DNA of 64,000 nucleotides from Chitinophaga nivalis (GCF_025989125.1 NZ_JAPDNR010000001.1:4632301-4696300), one strand, 5' to 3'. Numbered from the stretch's first letter, positions 1 to 9,249 are shown. Program-made: numbers and translations. The notes: generated by a model from the letters alone, not told the origin.

Positions 1-175
1 CATGCGCAGAAATACCAACAAGCTGCAGCTGACTACCTTCCTCTTGTTTTTCTCCTTCTTTACGTTTCCGAAATCAGTATTGCGGTATACTATAAAAGGA
101 CAGTTCGCACATTTGAAGTCATTCCTGCGGGGCACTTTCTGGAATGTTACTACCTCAAGCTATTCACAGGTCTGA
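1..175 (+). CDS. C-terminal end of a glycosyltransferase (partial at window edge)
   Basis: An open frame enters from the left edge (codons in phase with position 2) and stops at TGA 173-175, giving 57 residues. It has a hydrophobic Phe/Leu-rich stretch at residues 11-23 followed by a basic, aromatic tail with a HLKSFLRGTFWN-like motif. Family-2 membrane glycosyltransferases often end this way, with a last membrane segment and a short basic tail. It stops 12 bases before the epimerase start on the same strand, so it is probably the preceding gene of the same glycan operon. The in-frame ATG at position 2 is unlikely to be the true start. The glycosyltransferase call rests on tail composition and context only. 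Confidence 0.5.
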   Translation, partial: MRRNTNKLQLTTFLLFFSFFTFPKSVLRYTIKGQFAHLKSFLRGTFWNVTTSSYSQV

Positions 176-187
176 AAAAAAGAAATT

Positions 188-1210
188 ATGAAAATAAAAT
201 CTCTCGTTACCGGCGGCGCCGGATTCATTGGCTCTCATGTAGCTAAACATTGCCTGGATATGGGCCATGAAGTAATTATCCTCGATGACCTGAGTGGTGG
301 GTTTGAAGACCATATTCCGGCAGGTGCCGTTTTTGTACAGGGTTCTGTAACAGATGAAGCATTGGTAAGTGAACTGTTTGCTACCTACCGGTTTGATTAT
401 GTATATCACCTGGCAGCTTATGCAGCAGAAGGGTTATCCCATTTCATACGTCGTTTCAACTATAATAATAACCTCATCGGAAGCATTAACCTGATTAATG
501 AATCCGTAAAACATAAGGTGAAGTGTTTCACTTTCACCTCTTCTATTGCGGTATATGGCGCCGGCCAGCTGCCGATGCGGGAAGATATGATTCCTACACC
601 GGAAGATCCGTACGGCGTTTCCAAATATGCTGTGGAACTGGACCTCAAAGCCGCCCACGAAATGTTTGGCCTGAACTATGTTGTTTTCCGTCCGCATAAC
701 GTATATGGTGAGAACCAGAACATCGGCGATAAATACCGTAACGTGATCGGCATCTTCATGAATCAGATTATGCAGGGCCAGTCGCTGACCATTTTTGGCG
801 ACGGCGAACAAACCCGTGCATTCAGCTATATTGATGATGTAGCAATTCCGATTGCCAAATCTGTCGTAACCCCGGCTGCCTACAACCAGGTATTCAATAT
901 TGGTGCAGACAAACCTTACACGGTGAATGAGCTGGCGAAAGTAGTGGGTGCATGTTTTAATGTAACGCCACAGATCAATTACCTCCAGGCCAGAAACGAA
1001 GTAATGCATGCTTATTCCGATCATACCAAAGCACATGCTGTGTTTGGTGAAGGTAGCGGCATCACCCTGGACGAAGGTATCCGCAAAATGGCGGCGTGGG
1101 CCAAAGAGGTGGGCGCCCGGAAAAGTAAAGAGTTCGACAATATTGAGATTTATGAAAAATTGCCGCAGGGTTGGGAGAAAAAACCTGAAACTGCTGCAGC
1201 TACTGTATAA
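188..1210 (+). CDS. NAD-dependent epimerase/dehydratase (UDP-sugar 4-epimerase-like SDR)
   Basis: A 340-residue extended short-chain dehydrogenase that probably epimerises or dehydrates a nucleotide sugar for surface polysaccharide synthesis in the cytoplasm. The Rossmann motif TGGAGFIGSH is at residues 8-17. The catalytic Ser is near 118-119 (TSS), and the Tyr-x3-Lys pair is Y142/K146 in YGVSK. The length is normal for GalE-like enzymes. It lies 12 bases after the glycosyltransferase tail and 8 bases before the methyltransferase, so the genes are probably co-transcribed. The C-terminal tail after about residue 320 is charged and Ala-rich. The exact sugar substrate cannot be read from the sequence; UDP-glucose or UDP-GlcNAc 4-epimerase are the main alternatives. 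Confidence 0.88.
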   Translation: MKIKSLVTGGAGFIGSHVAKHCLDMGHEVIILDDLSGGFEDHIPAGAVFVQGSVTDEALVSELFATYRFDYVYHLAAYAAEGLSHFIRRFNYNNNLIGSINLINESVKHKVKCFTFTSSIAVYGAGQLPMREDMIPTPEDPYGVSKYAVELDLKAAHEMFGLNYVVFRPHNVYGENQNIGDKYRNVIGIFMNQIMQGQSLTIFGDGEQTRAFSYIDDVAIPIAKSVVTPAAYNQVFNIGADKPYTVNELAKVVGACFNVTPQINYLQARNEVMHAYSDHTKAHAVFGEGSGITLDEGIRKMAAWAKEVGARKSKEFDNIEIYEKLPQGWEKKPETAAATV

Positions 1211-1218
1211 GCACTGTC

Positions 1219-1983
1219 ATGGCAAACATTACATACGAATACGATCGCATGGCCGACCGCAAACGGCTGGACTTTATAACGGATGCACTGCATAATACGA
1301 TTCCGGAAAACGGTACCATACTGGATGTGGGCTGTGGCAACGGTATCATCAGCCGGCACCTGGGACAGCTGGGGTATAATGTGCTGGGCATCGATGTGAG
1401 TGAAAAGGCAATAGGGGTGGCCCGTAGCCTGACCAGCAGACCCAATGTACGCTTTGAAGCCATCAGCGCGGAAAAGCTGGTAGCTGCCGGTAATACCTAC
1501 GATGCCGTGATCTGCAGTGAAGTGCTGGAACATCTCGATCAGCCGTCTTTACTGCTGAAAGTATTGTACCAGTCCCTGAAGCCTACCGGTCGTTTAGTCG
1601 TAACCGTACCCAACGGCAACGGTCCGCGGGAAGCACTGGTGACCAAACCGGTACTGCGCATGCGTAATAATAATACCTGGCGTTGGCGCGCCCTGCTCCG
1701 GATCAAGAAAATCCTGGGGTATAAAGGCACCACCGTACAATCGGCGGCAGACAACCTGGATCACGTACAGTTCTTTACCAAAAATGACCTGGAGCAATTA
1801 TCTGCGGCACACAATTTCCGGATTGTGAAATACGGCAAAGCCAACTTCCTGGCCGATGTATTTCCTTTTTCACTGGTAGCCAACCGGGTAAAGTTCCTGC
1901 AACAGTTGGATTGTAAACTGGCCGATGCCTTGCCATTGCAATGTACCACAGGCTTTTTTACCATCTGGGTAAAGGAACGGTAA
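1219..1983 (+). CDS. Class I SAM-dependent methyltransferase
   Basis: A 254-residue soluble methyltransferase. Motif I, ILDVGCGNG, is at residues 34-42 and binds S-adenosylmethionine. A motif II/III region with CSEVLEHLD follows near residues 96-104, as in Methyltransf_11/UbiG-like enzymes. It starts 8 bases after the epimerase and is followed 27 bases later by a membrane glycosyltransferase. The likely target is therefore a sugar or lipid-linked glycan intermediate rather than ubiquinone, but this is inferred from neighbours. The C-terminal third is basic (RWRALLRIKK) and may contact membrane or an acidic substrate. Confidence 0.85.
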   Translation: MANITYEYDRMADRKRLDFITDALHNTIPENGTILDVGCGNGIISRHLGQLGYNVLGIDVSEKAIGVARSLTSRPNVRFEAISAEKLVAAGNTYDAVICSEVLEHLDQPSLLLKVLYQSLKPTGRLVVTVPNGNGPREALVTKPVLRMRNNNTWRWRALLRIKKILGYKGTTVQSAADNLDHVQFFTKNDLEQLSAAHNFRIVKYGKANFLADVFPFSLVANRVKFLQQLDCKLADALPLQCTTGFFTIWVKER

Positions 1984-2010
1984 TATTATATTCATTCAAT
2001 CAGGAAATAA

Positions 2011-3213
2011 GTGTATTCATTTTTATACATCCTGCTGGTAGTAGTGCAGGTAGTAGTAGCTTTTTATCTGCTGCAACCTGCCATATTGCTGGCATTGTAT
2101 GCGGTGCTGCGGGGGCGGCGCAGCCATGCTCATACGCCGCCGGTAGCCGGTACCAGTCCGCGTGCCTTTAACTTTGCGGCTGTTATCACGGCGCATAAAG
2201 ACCTCACGCTGGTACCTCCCTTGATCGATTCGCTGCTGAAACAACATTATTCCCGGTTCCGTATTTACGTGGTGGCAGATGCCTGTACGGAAGTGAACCT
2301 GCCGGTAAATGATCCCCGGATCGTAGTGCTGCAACCGGAACAACCATTGAATGCAAAAATCAGGTCGATCGATTATGCGATCAACCACTTTAAAGAAGAT
2401 CATGACGTATTGATCATTTTTGATGCAGATAATCTGGTTCATCCGGATTATCTGCAGGTATTGAACACCTATTTTAATAAGGGGTATCGCGCTGTGCAAA
2501 CCAATATGCTGGCTAAAAATACCGATAGCCTGTTTGCCCGTCTGGATGCCGCCGGTAATCTGTTCAACAACTTTACCGACCGGAAAATGCGGATGGAGCT
2601 GGGCTTATCGGCCAACATATGGGGGCTGGGGATTGCCATTGAAACCGATTTGTACAAGGAAATTGTATACCAGCATTTCCTGGGCGGTTTCGATAAAAAG
2701 ATCCAGGCAGATATTGTGAAGAAGATTCCGTTGCTGGCATATGCACAGGAAGCGATTGTCTATGATGAAAAAGTAGAGAACGGCGAAGCGCTCGAAAAAC
2801 AACGTACCCGCTGGATCAATGCTTACTTTAAATACTTTGCCACCGGGTGGGATGTATTGGTCACCGGTATCCGGCGGGGTCGTTTTAACCTGGTGTATTT
2901 CGGGATCAATCTGTTGCGGCCACCATTATTTCTGATACTGGGTGCTGCCATGGGGTGGATGCTGCTGAACCTGTGGTTAAATCCATTACTTGCCTTATAC
3001 TGGCTGGCAGCCATTTGTCTGTTTGCCTGGAGTTACTTTATTATCGTGGCGGTAATGAGTAAAGACAAACGTATTTACGGATCGTTATATTATCTGCCAC
3101 TTTTCCTGCTCCGCCAGGTAAAGGCAATCCTGAAAATTAAGGCGGCCGGCAAAACCTTTTTGAAAACGGAGAATAACCGGGTGATCTATATAGAAGAGGT
3201 GTTGAACCGGTAA
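2011..3213 (+). CDS. Membrane glycosyltransferase family 2
   Basis: A 400-residue GT2 enzyme with an N-terminal membrane helix (about 3-30), a cytoplasmic GT-A domain and C-terminal hydrophobic helices (about 295-350). The DxD-type motif is in FDADN, and a QxxRW-type motif is visible in QRTRW, as in processive, cellulose-synthase-like GT2 enzymes. It probably transfers a sugar from a nucleotide donor to a lipid or growing polysaccharide. The start is GTG at 2011, preceded by a purine-rich AGGAAATAA. No in-frame ATG would keep the first membrane helix. It is the last gene of the glycan operon, and a GC-rich hairpin follows at 3239-3274. Confidence 0.85.
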   Translation: MYSFLYILLVVVQVVVAFYLLQPAILLALYAVLRGRRSHAHTPPVAGTSPRAFNFAAVITAHKDLTLVPPLIDSLLKQHYSRFRIYVVADACTEVNLPVNDPRIVVLQPEQPLNAKIRSIDYAINHFKEDHDVLIIFDADNLVHPDYLQVLNTYFNKGYRAVQTNMLAKNTDSLFARLDAAGNLFNNFTDRKMRMELGLSANIWGLGIAIETDLYKEIVYQHFLGGFDKKIQADIVKKIPLLAYAQEAIVYDEKVENGEALEKQRTRWINAYFKYFATGWDVLVTGIRRGRFNLVYFGINLLRPPLFLILGAAMGWMLLNLWLNPLLALYWLAAICLFAWSYFIIVAVMSKDKRIYGSLYYLPLFLLRQVKAILKIKAAGKTFLKTENNRVIYIEEVLNR

Positions 3214-3238
3214 AAGATAGTTGTTTTTTGATGTAACG

Positions 3239-3274
3239 GGCTGGCCCTGCAGCGATATGCTGCTGGGGTCAGCC
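3239..3274 (+). terminator. GC-rich hairpin after the glycan operon
   Basis: The arms GGCTGGCCCTGCAGC and GCTGCTGGGGTCAGCC pair with a few bulges around a GATAT loop, 25 bases after the GT2 stop. No U-tract follows, so it may be an attenuator or a factor-assisted terminator rather than a classical intrinsic one. Confidence 0.4.
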
Positions 3275-3384
3275 GTTGCTGTTATAGCCGGTGGGCATCT
3301 ACCCAAAAGTTTATAATTCGTTACTGATCATTTACATTTGCTACAGTTCATTTATTATTACGGGCTCCTAAAAAATGTAAGTGT

Positions 3385-4902
3385 ATGTCAGAAACGGTAG
3401 AAATCAGAAAACTAACGGTTGCAGATTATCTGGACCTCAAGGAATCGATGGTGTCGGCATATGCGGATATGGCTGGCAGTTACTGGAGAGAACCTACCAT
3501 CCAGCGGCTGATCAACCTTTTTCCGGACGGACAGATAGCCGTTACCGTTAATGGCAAGGTAGTAGGGTGCGCACTGGCGATTATCGTCAACTATAGTAAG
3601 TATGGCGATAGCCATACCTACGAACAGATCACCGGCTACTATACCTTTAATACCCATGATCCAAAAGGCGATGTGCTGTATGGTATCGAAGTATTTGTAC
3701 ATCCGGATTACCGGGGGAAACGCCTGGCCCGCCGGTTGTATGATGCCCGGAAAAGTTTATGTGAGCAGCTGAACCTGCAGGGGATAGTGGCCGGCGGCCG
3801 TATTCCCAATTACGAAAAGTATGCAGATAGGTTTTCTCCCCGGGAGTATATCGAAAAGGTACAAGACCGGGAAATCTATGACCCCACTCTTACTTTTCAG
3901 TTCTCCAATGATTTCCAGGTAAAGAAGATCCTGAAAAATTACCTGCCCAACGACGAAGCCTCCAAAGGCTTTGCTACCTTACTCCAATGGTTTAATATCT
4001 ATTATGAAAAGGACCTGGACACCATCCGGTATAATAAGTCCACGGTGCGCATCGGATTGGTGCAATGGCAGATGCGGGATTATGGAAGCCTCGATGGGTT
4101 CCTGCAACAGGTAGAATACTTTATTGACGCCGTAAGTGATTATGGGTCCGACTTTGTCGTGTTCCCGGAATTGTTCAACGCACCGCTGATGAAAGAGTTT
4201 AACCAGATGGACCCGGCAGGGGCTATCCGCGGCCTGGCCAAATATACGGACCAGATCCGGGAGGTGTTTGTAGAACATGCCGTTGCCTATAATGTAAATA
4301 TCATCTCCGGCAGTATGCCGATTGTTATTGATGAAGTGCTGTATAACATTTCCTATCTGTGTCGCCGTGATGGTACGTGGGACCAGTACATCAAAATACA
4401 TCCGACGCCCGGCGAAGTTGCGGCATGGGGTATCAAGGGCGGACATGACATTCAGGTGTTTGATACCGACTGCGGGAAGATCGGGATACAGATCTGTTAT
4501 GATGTGGAGTTTCCGGAACCCAGTCGTATTCTGGCACAACAGGGGATGCAGATTTTGTTTGTTCCTTTCATGACGGATACCCAGCATGCATATAACCGTG
4601 TACGTTTCTGTGCACAGGCCCGCGCGGTGGAAAATGAATGTTATGTGGCCATCGCCGGTTGTATTGGTAACCTGCCGAAGGTGAATAATATGGACCTGCA
4701 GTATGCACAGTCCTGTGTACTGACGCCTTCTGATTTTGCCTTCCCGGTAACAGGGGTGAAGGCCGAATCAACTCCCAATACCGAGATGGTGGTAATCGCA
4801 GATGTAGACCTGGTATTGCTGAAAGAATTACATGCTTTTGGGAGTGTACAAACGATGAAGGATATACGAAATGACCTGTATCAGGTGGTGAAGAAAGGGT
4901 AG
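3385..4902 (+). CDS. Bifunctional GNAT acetyltransferase / carbon-nitrogen hydrolase
   Basis: A 505-residue fusion. Residues about 1-200 form a GNAT N-acetyltransferase with an acetyl-CoA loop region around DYRGKRLARRLYD. Residues about 215-500 form a nitrilase-superfamily amidohydrolase with the full Glu-Lys-Cys triad: E262 in FPELF, K337 in KIHPTPGE and C371 in QICYDVEFPE. The same fusion is widespread in bacteria under the name bifunctional GNAT/carbon-nitrogen hydrolase. The substrate is not established, though the pairing suggests acetylation and amide hydrolysis on one pathway. The gene stands alone between two intergenic gaps (171 and 219 bases). The start ATG 3385 gives a compact GNAT N-terminus. 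Confidence 0.9.
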   Translation: MSETVEIRKLTVADYLDLKESMVSAYADMAGSYWREPTIQRLINLFPDGQIAVTVNGKVVGCALAIIVNYSKYGDSHTYEQITGYYTFNTHDPKGDVLYGIEVFVHPDYRGKRLARRLYDARKSLCEQLNLQGIVAGGRIPNYEKYADRFSPREYIEKVQDREIYDPTLTFQFSNDFQVKKILKNYLPNDEASKGFATLLQWFNIYYEKDLDTIRYNKSTVRIGLVQWQMRDYGSLDGFLQQVEYFIDAVSDYGSDFVVFPELFNAPLMKEFNQMDPAGAIRGLAKYTDQIREVFVEHAVAYNVNIISGSMPIVIDEVLYNISYLCRRDGTWDQYIKIHPTPGEVAAWGIKGGHDIQVFDTDCGKIGIQICYDVEFPEPSRILAQQGMQILFVPFMTDTQHAYNRVRFCAQARAVENECYVAIAGCIGNLPKVNNMDLQYAQSCVLTPSDFAFPVTGVKAESTPNTEMVVIADVDLVLLKELHAFGSVQTMKDIRNDLYQVVKKG

Positions 4903-5121
4903 TGGAAGCAATGAGGGGAAGTTTGTTTTTATAGTGTTTATTTTATTGATCATCAATTCATTACGGGAGATGATTGTCGGGTAGATTGAATCGGAAATGA
5001 GGTGTAGACCGGAAATACAGAAAATGATGGAATCAATTTTTACCGTTTTTATTGAACTATTCTGGTAGATAATGTATTTTAAATAACTAATAATCAATAA
5101 ATTAATAAATAAGAATAAAAG

Positions 5122-5415
5122 ATGAATAATAAGATCAATTTGGCCCTCCAGATCCTTCCCAGCGTACCTTCAGAAGAGGTATATGCCGTCGTGGATGAAG
5201 CCATTGCTGTCATTAAAGCATCCGGCGTAAAGTACAGGGTATGTCCCTTTGAAACTGTGATGGAAGGTACCTACGATGAGCTGATGGAAGTAGTCCGGAA
5301 GACCCAGGAAGTATGCTTTAAAGCCGGCGCTTCCCAGTTGCTGGTGTATATAAAAATGCAGATAAAAAAAGACCAGGACGTAACGATAGAAGAGAAGACC
5401 GGGAAGTACGACTAA
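5122..5415 (+). CDS. MTH1187-family thiamine-binding protein
   Basis: A 97-residue small alpha/beta protein of the MTH1187/YkoF-like (DUF77) family, a ferredoxin-like fold that binds thiamine or related pyrimidines. The family pattern is seen in NLALQILPS at the N-terminus, the YRVCPFETVMEG segment near residues 37-48, and a central helix DELMEVVRKTQE. The length matches single-domain members. It is the last plus-strand gene before a shared bidirectional terminator and has no thiamine genes beside it. A role in thiamine salvage or sensing is an inference from the family. Confidence 0.8.
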   Translation: MNNKINLALQILPSVPSEEVYAVVDEAIAVIKASGVKYRVCPFETVMEGTYDELMEVVRKTQEVCFKAGASQLLVYIKMQIKKDQDVTIEEKTGKYD

Positions 5416-5426
5416 GACAAAAAATG

Positions 5427-5468
5427 AAGCAGGACAGCTTTTATAGTGATATAATAGCTGTCCTGCTT
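5427..5468. terminator. Bidirectional terminator between convergent genes
   Basis: The arms AAGCAGGACAGCT (5427-5439) and AGCTGTCCTGCTT (5456-5468) are perfect 13-bp complements around an AT-rich loop. They lie between the plus-strand thiamine-binding gene and the minus-strand YeiH gene. T-rich sequence follows on the right and A-rich on the left, so the hairpin can work in both directions. Confidence 0.75.
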
Positions 5469-5474
5469 TATCAA

Positions 5475-6719
5475 TTATTTAAATACCAGGTAGGCAACGA
5501 TCAGGGTGAAAAAGATATTGAACAGCTGAGCAATAATAAACGCCAATGCCGGTTTACCGTTTTCCATACTGAAAATATCCTTGAAGGTGGTTTCCAGTCC
5601 GATACAGGTAAAGGCCAGGGCAAACCAGTAGGTCTGTAATTCTTTCAAAGGACCTTTTACTGCCGCTACTACCGGTGCCGGCAATACGAAAGAAAACAGG
5701 AGCGAGGCAGCCATAAAACCCAGCACAAATTTCGGGAACCGGTCCCAGATGGTGCGGAGGGTAGGCTTCTCGTAGTTGGCCTTCTTCTTATTATATGACC
5801 AGTACAATGAAATCAGGAAGGCGGCAATGCCCAGCAGCACATTCTGGGAGAACTTCACAATCGTGGCATACTTAAGCGCTTCCTTACCCAGCACGGTGCC
5901 GGCAGCTACCACAGCCCCGGAAGTATCGATGGTGCCACCCAGCCAGGCGCCCGCCACGGCCGGCGACATCCCCGCCCAATTGGCGATATAAGGCATAAAC
6001 AGCATCATCGGAATCGCCACAATCATCACCAGAGAAATCACATGCGATAATTTTTTATTGTCGCCTTCGATGGCACCGGAGGTAGCTATCGCAGCAGAAA
6101 CGCCACATATAGATACTGCACTGGAAATCATCATCCGGAATTCATCATCGAGGCCCAGCATCTTACAGAGCCAGAAAGTAAAGTACCATACCGTAAATAC
6201 CACCAGTACCGACTGAATAATCCCCAACAGCCCGGCCTCCAGGATATCGCCGAAGATCACGTTGGTACCCAGTAGTACCAATCCGATTTTAATATATAAT
6301 TCCGTTTGCAGGGCTGGTTTAACCCAGGCAGGTAGCCCGATAACGTTGCTGATAAACAATCCCAGCAACAAACTGAAAAGTACCACTTCCAGTCCCAGGT
6401 CTTTCAGCTGTTTGTTGGAAGTAATGAGCTGTGCCAGCAAAGAAATCAATACAATGGTAACGAGGCCCCTGAATAAGGCTGCCGGCTGGTAGTCGCGTGC
6501 CAGGAAACGGGCCAGCAGCAAGCTGCCCAGTACCCATAGAAACAGGGTGCCGGCTTTCAGCAGATTGGCAGTATCGCTGATCTGGTGCCAGAGATCTCCG
6601 CCACTGCTCCAGCTATACCTGGGCAATGCCGGTCGCAGGCCGGCGATAACCAGGCCGATAGTCAGAAAAGCGAGGATGACCGCTATCCAGTCTTCATGTA
6701 ATTTTTTGGGTGGTTGCAT
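5475..6719 (-). CDS. YeiH-family putative sulfate export transporter
   Basis: A 414-residue integral membrane protein of the YeiH/PSE family (UPF0324, Cons_hypoth698), with about 10-11 hydrophobic segments. Family signatures include LLGTNVIFGDILEAG mid-protein and SSAVSICGVSAAIA, the conserved loop of these exporters. A basic N-terminus (MQPPKKLHEDW) precedes the first helix. The gene lies 37 bases downstream of the SpmA/B-like membrane protein and is probably co-transcribed with it. Sulfate or sulfonate export is the family annotation, and experimental support in the family is thin. Confidence 0.82.
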   Translation of the reverse strand: MQPPKKLHEDWIAVILAFLTIGLVIAGLRPALPRYSWSSGGDLWHQISDTANLLKAGTLFLWVLGSLLLARFLARDYQPAALFRGLVTIVLISLLAQLITSNKQLKDLGLEVVLFSLLLGLFISNVIGLPAWVKPALQTELYIKIGLVLLGTNVIFGDILEAGLLGIIQSVLVVFTVWYFTFWLCKMLGLDDEFRMMISSAVSICGVSAAIATSGAIEGDNKKLSHVISLVMIVAIPMMLFMPYIANWAGMSPAVAGAWLGGTIDTSGAVVAAGTVLGKEALKYATIVKFSQNVLLGIAAFLISLYWSYNKKKANYEKPTLRTIWDRFPKFVLGFMAASLLFSFVLPAPVVAAVKGPLKELQTYWFALAFTCIGLETTFKDIFSMENGKPALAFIIAQLFNIFFTLIVAYLVFK

Positions 6720-6756
6720 AGGAAATCAGAAAAATATACAGCAGCAATCCGCTGCA

Positions 6757-7989
6757 TCAATGGAAAAATAAATAACCCAGTAATATGGCTGCCAGCATGC
6801 CACAGAAGTCGGCAATCAGTCCGGCAGCAAGGGCATATCTGGTGAGTTTAATATTAACAGAGCCAAAATACACAGCCAATACGTAGAACGTGGTTTCCGT
6901 CGTTCCCTGTATAACGCTGGCCAGTTTCCCCTGGAAGGAGTCTGCACCGTACTGGTTCATCACTTCAATCATCAGTCCCCGTGCGCCACCGCCACTCAGC
7001 GGTTTCATAAAGGCTACCGGTAATACCGGTACGAAATCGGTGTTGAAACCCACCGCCGCAAATAAGGCGGCAATCGCATTAATAATATAGTCCATACAAC
7101 CGGTGGTGCGGAATACGCTGATAGCCACCAGCATCCCCACCAGGTAGGGAATGATCCGGACAGATACCTGAAACCCTTCTTTGGCGCCTTCTATAAAGGC
7201 ATCATATACATTGATTTTTTTTACCATCCCGGCCACGAGAAAAGTAACCACAATGCCGAAAATGATAAAGCCGCCCAGGGAGGCCGTTTTAGGGCCTATT
7301 TCTGCAGCCGGCATCTGACGTACCCAAAACCAGAGTGCGGTAACCACGGCTACAAAACCAGCCAGGAATACCAATACCGGCAGTTTGAACAGGTTGATGC
7401 GCTGGTAGAGGGAAACGGTAAACATACCTATAATAAAGGCCACAAAAGTAGAGATCAGGGTAGGAATGAAGATGTCGGCAGGATTGGCTGCACCGGCCGC
7501 CATCCGCAATGCGATCACCGAAGTAGGAATCAGGATCACCCCGGCGGTATTCAGCACCAGGAACATAATCTGGGGGTTGCTGGCCATCTCCGGATGGGGA
7601 TTGATTTCCTGCAGCTCTTTCATGGCTTTGAGCCCCATGGGCGTAGCGGCATTGTCCAGGCCCAGCATACTGGCGGAGAAGTTCATCATCATAGAACCCA
7701 TTGCCGGATGCCCTTTCGGGACCTGCGGAAACAGCTTGGAGAAGAAGGGATTTACCAGCCGGGAGAAGCGGTTGATCATACCGGCGACTTCGCCGATCCG
7801 CATAATACCCAGCCACAGGGTCATCACGCCGGCCAGCCCCAGGGATATCTCCGCCCCGGTTTTAGCGCTGGTAAGCATACCGTTCATGATCTGGCCAAAG
7901 ATAGCAGTGTCGTGCAAAAACACAGATTTAAATACCGCCACAACAAATGCAATCAGGAAAAAGCCCAGCCAAACGTAGTTTAATGCCAT
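6757..7989 (-). CDS. Nucleoside-recognition (Gate) domain protein, SpmA-SpmB fusion
   Basis: A 410-residue membrane protein with two Gate/nucleoside-recognition halves. The N-terminal half (about 1-200) resembles SpmA: WLGIMRIGE, then a motif around LGLDNAATPMGLKAM. The C-terminal half (about 210-410) resembles SpmB: GAKEGFQVSVRIIPYLVGML, then MKPLSGGGARGLM. In Firmicutes these are separate spore-maturation proteins. Here they are one chain in a lineage that does not sporulate, so a general transport or peptidoglycan-related role is more likely. The gene is the first of a two-gene minus-strand unit with the YeiH gene and is divergent from ychF, with 67 bases between them. Confidence 0.8.
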   Translation of the reverse strand: MALNYVWLGFFLIAFVVAVFKSVFLHDTAIFGQIMNGMLTSAKTGAEISLGLAGVMTLWLGIMRIGEVAGMINRFSRLVNPFFSKLFPQVPKGHPAMGSMMMNFSASMLGLDNAATPMGLKAMKELQEINPHPEMASNPQIMFLVLNTAGVILIPTSVIALRMAAGAANPADIFIPTLISTFVAFIIGMFTVSLYQRINLFKLPVLVFLAGFVAVVTALWFWVRQMPAAEIGPKTASLGGFIIFGIVVTFLVAGMVKKINVYDAFIEGAKEGFQVSVRIIPYLVGMLVAISVFRTTGCMDYIINAIAALFAAVGFNTDFVPVLPVAFMKPLSGGGARGLMIEVMNQYGADSFQGKLASVIQGTTETTFYVLAVYFGSVNIKLTRYALAAGLIADFCGMLAAILLGYLFFH

Positions 7990-8033
7990 CAGATTATTGG
8001 TTTATTCAATCAACAAATAAACAAAAATTAACC

Positions 8034-8041
8034 TATCTTTG
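8034..8041 (+). promoter_or_regulatory. Bacteroidota -7 element upstream of ychF
   Basis: TATCTTTG fits the -7 consensus TAnnTTTG and lies 15 bases before the ychF ATG, implying a very short leader. No clear -33 TTTG is seen at the usual distance. Confidence 0.45.
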
Positions 8042-8056
8042 CGCAAATTTTAAAAA

Positions 8057-9160
8057 ATGGCTTTGCAAGTTGGAATTGTAGGATTGCCGAATGTAGGGAA
8101 ATCGACTTTGTTTAATGCGGTGAGCAACAGCGCTAAGGCGCAGGCCAGTAACTACCGCTTTTGTACGATAGAACCAAACGTAGGACAGGTAGATGTACCT
8201 GATGAGCGGATGGCTAAACTGGCTGAACTGGTGGTGCCTGACAGGGTAGTACCCACTACGATTGAGTTTGTGGATATTGCCGGTCTGGTAAAAGGCGCCA
8301 GTAAAGGAGAAGGTCTGGGAAATAAATTCCTGGCCAACATCCGCGAAGTAGATGCTATCGTTCACGTGATCCGTTGTTTTGAAGATGAAAACATCCTCCG
8401 TGAAGAAGGTGCAATTAACCCGGTAGGCGACAAGGAAATCATCGATACGGAACTGCAGCTGAAAGACCTGGAAAGTGTTGAAAAGAAAGTAGCACGTACA
8501 GAAAAGATGGCAAAAACCGGTGGCGATGCAAAAGCCAAAGCGGAATTTGAAATCCTGAAGAAATGCCAGGAACACCTGGAGAAAGGTCGCAATATCCGTG
8601 AACTGGCACTCAGCAAAGAAGACAGGGTAGCGATCGCCGACCTGTTCCTGCTGACGGAAAAACCAGTGTTATATGTGGCGAATGTGGATGAAGCTTCCCT
8701 GCACACAGGTAATAAATACTCCGAAGCATTAAAACAAGGCGTAGCTGCTGAACATGCACAGGTAATTGTGATGAACAATACCATTGAAGCCCAGATCTCC
8801 GAAATGGAAGAACCGGCGGATAAGGAACTGTTCCTGAGCGAATATGGTCTGACCGAACCAGGTCTGAACCGCCTGATCCGCTCTGCCTACAACCTGCTGG
8901 AGCTGATCACCTACTTTACAGCGGGTGTACAGGAAGTACGCGCCTGGACTATTCATAAAGGATGGAAAGCACCGCAGGCTGCGAGTGTGATCCACACTGA
9001 CTTTGAGAAAGGCTTTATTAAAGCGGAAGTAATTGCCTACGAAGACTACGTAAAATATGGTTCTGAATCCGCTTGTCGGGATAATGGCCGCTTACGTATC
9101 GAAGGCAAGGAATATATAGTAGCTGACGGAGATGTAATGCACTTCCGTTTCAACGTATAA
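8057..9160 (+). CDS. ychF: Redox-regulated, ribosome-binding ATPase YchF
   Basis: A 367-residue TRAFAC-class P-loop ATPase of the OBG/YchF family. Walker A (G1) is GLPNVGKS at residues 9-16, and the G3 region is DIAGLVKGASKGEG. An NxxE-type G4 (NVDEAS) replaces NKxD, which explains ATP preference in this family. A coiled-coil insert lies at about 130-200 and a C-terminal TGS domain at about 280-367. Length and order are typical. The switch segment reads NYRFCTIEPN where many orthologues have N[FY]PFCTIEPN. The gene is monocistronic, with a -7 box just upstream and a perfect terminator downstream. Confidence 0.95.
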   Translation: MALQVGIVGLPNVGKSTLFNAVSNSAKAQASNYRFCTIEPNVGQVDVPDERMAKLAELVVPDRVVPTTIEFVDIAGLVKGASKGEGLGNKFLANIREVDAIVHVIRCFEDENILREEGAINPVGDKEIIDTELQLKDLESVEKKVARTEKMAKTGGDAKAKAEFEILKKCQEHLEKGRNIRELALSKEDRVAIADLFLLTEKPVLYVANVDEASLHTGNKYSEALKQGVAAEHAQVIVMNNTIEAQISEMEEPADKELFLSEYGLTEPGLNRLIRSAYNLLELITYFTAGVQEVRAWTIHKGWKAPQAASVIHTDFEKGFIKAEVIAYEDYVKYGSESACRDNGRLRIEGKEYIVADGDVMHFRFNV

Positions 9161-9210
9161 GACTGCAGGTTACAACAAAACGAATTCCTCTGTATAAGAG
9201 AAATTTATAG

Positions 9211-9249
9211 TACGCATGATATAAAAAGTTATTTTTTATATCATGCGTA
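9211..9249 (+). terminator. Strong intrinsic terminator after ychF
   Basis: A 17-bp perfect stem (9211-9227 with 9233-9249) closes a 5-base loop and is followed at once by a run of nine T. It insulates the retron genes that follow from ychF transcription. Confidence 0.9.
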
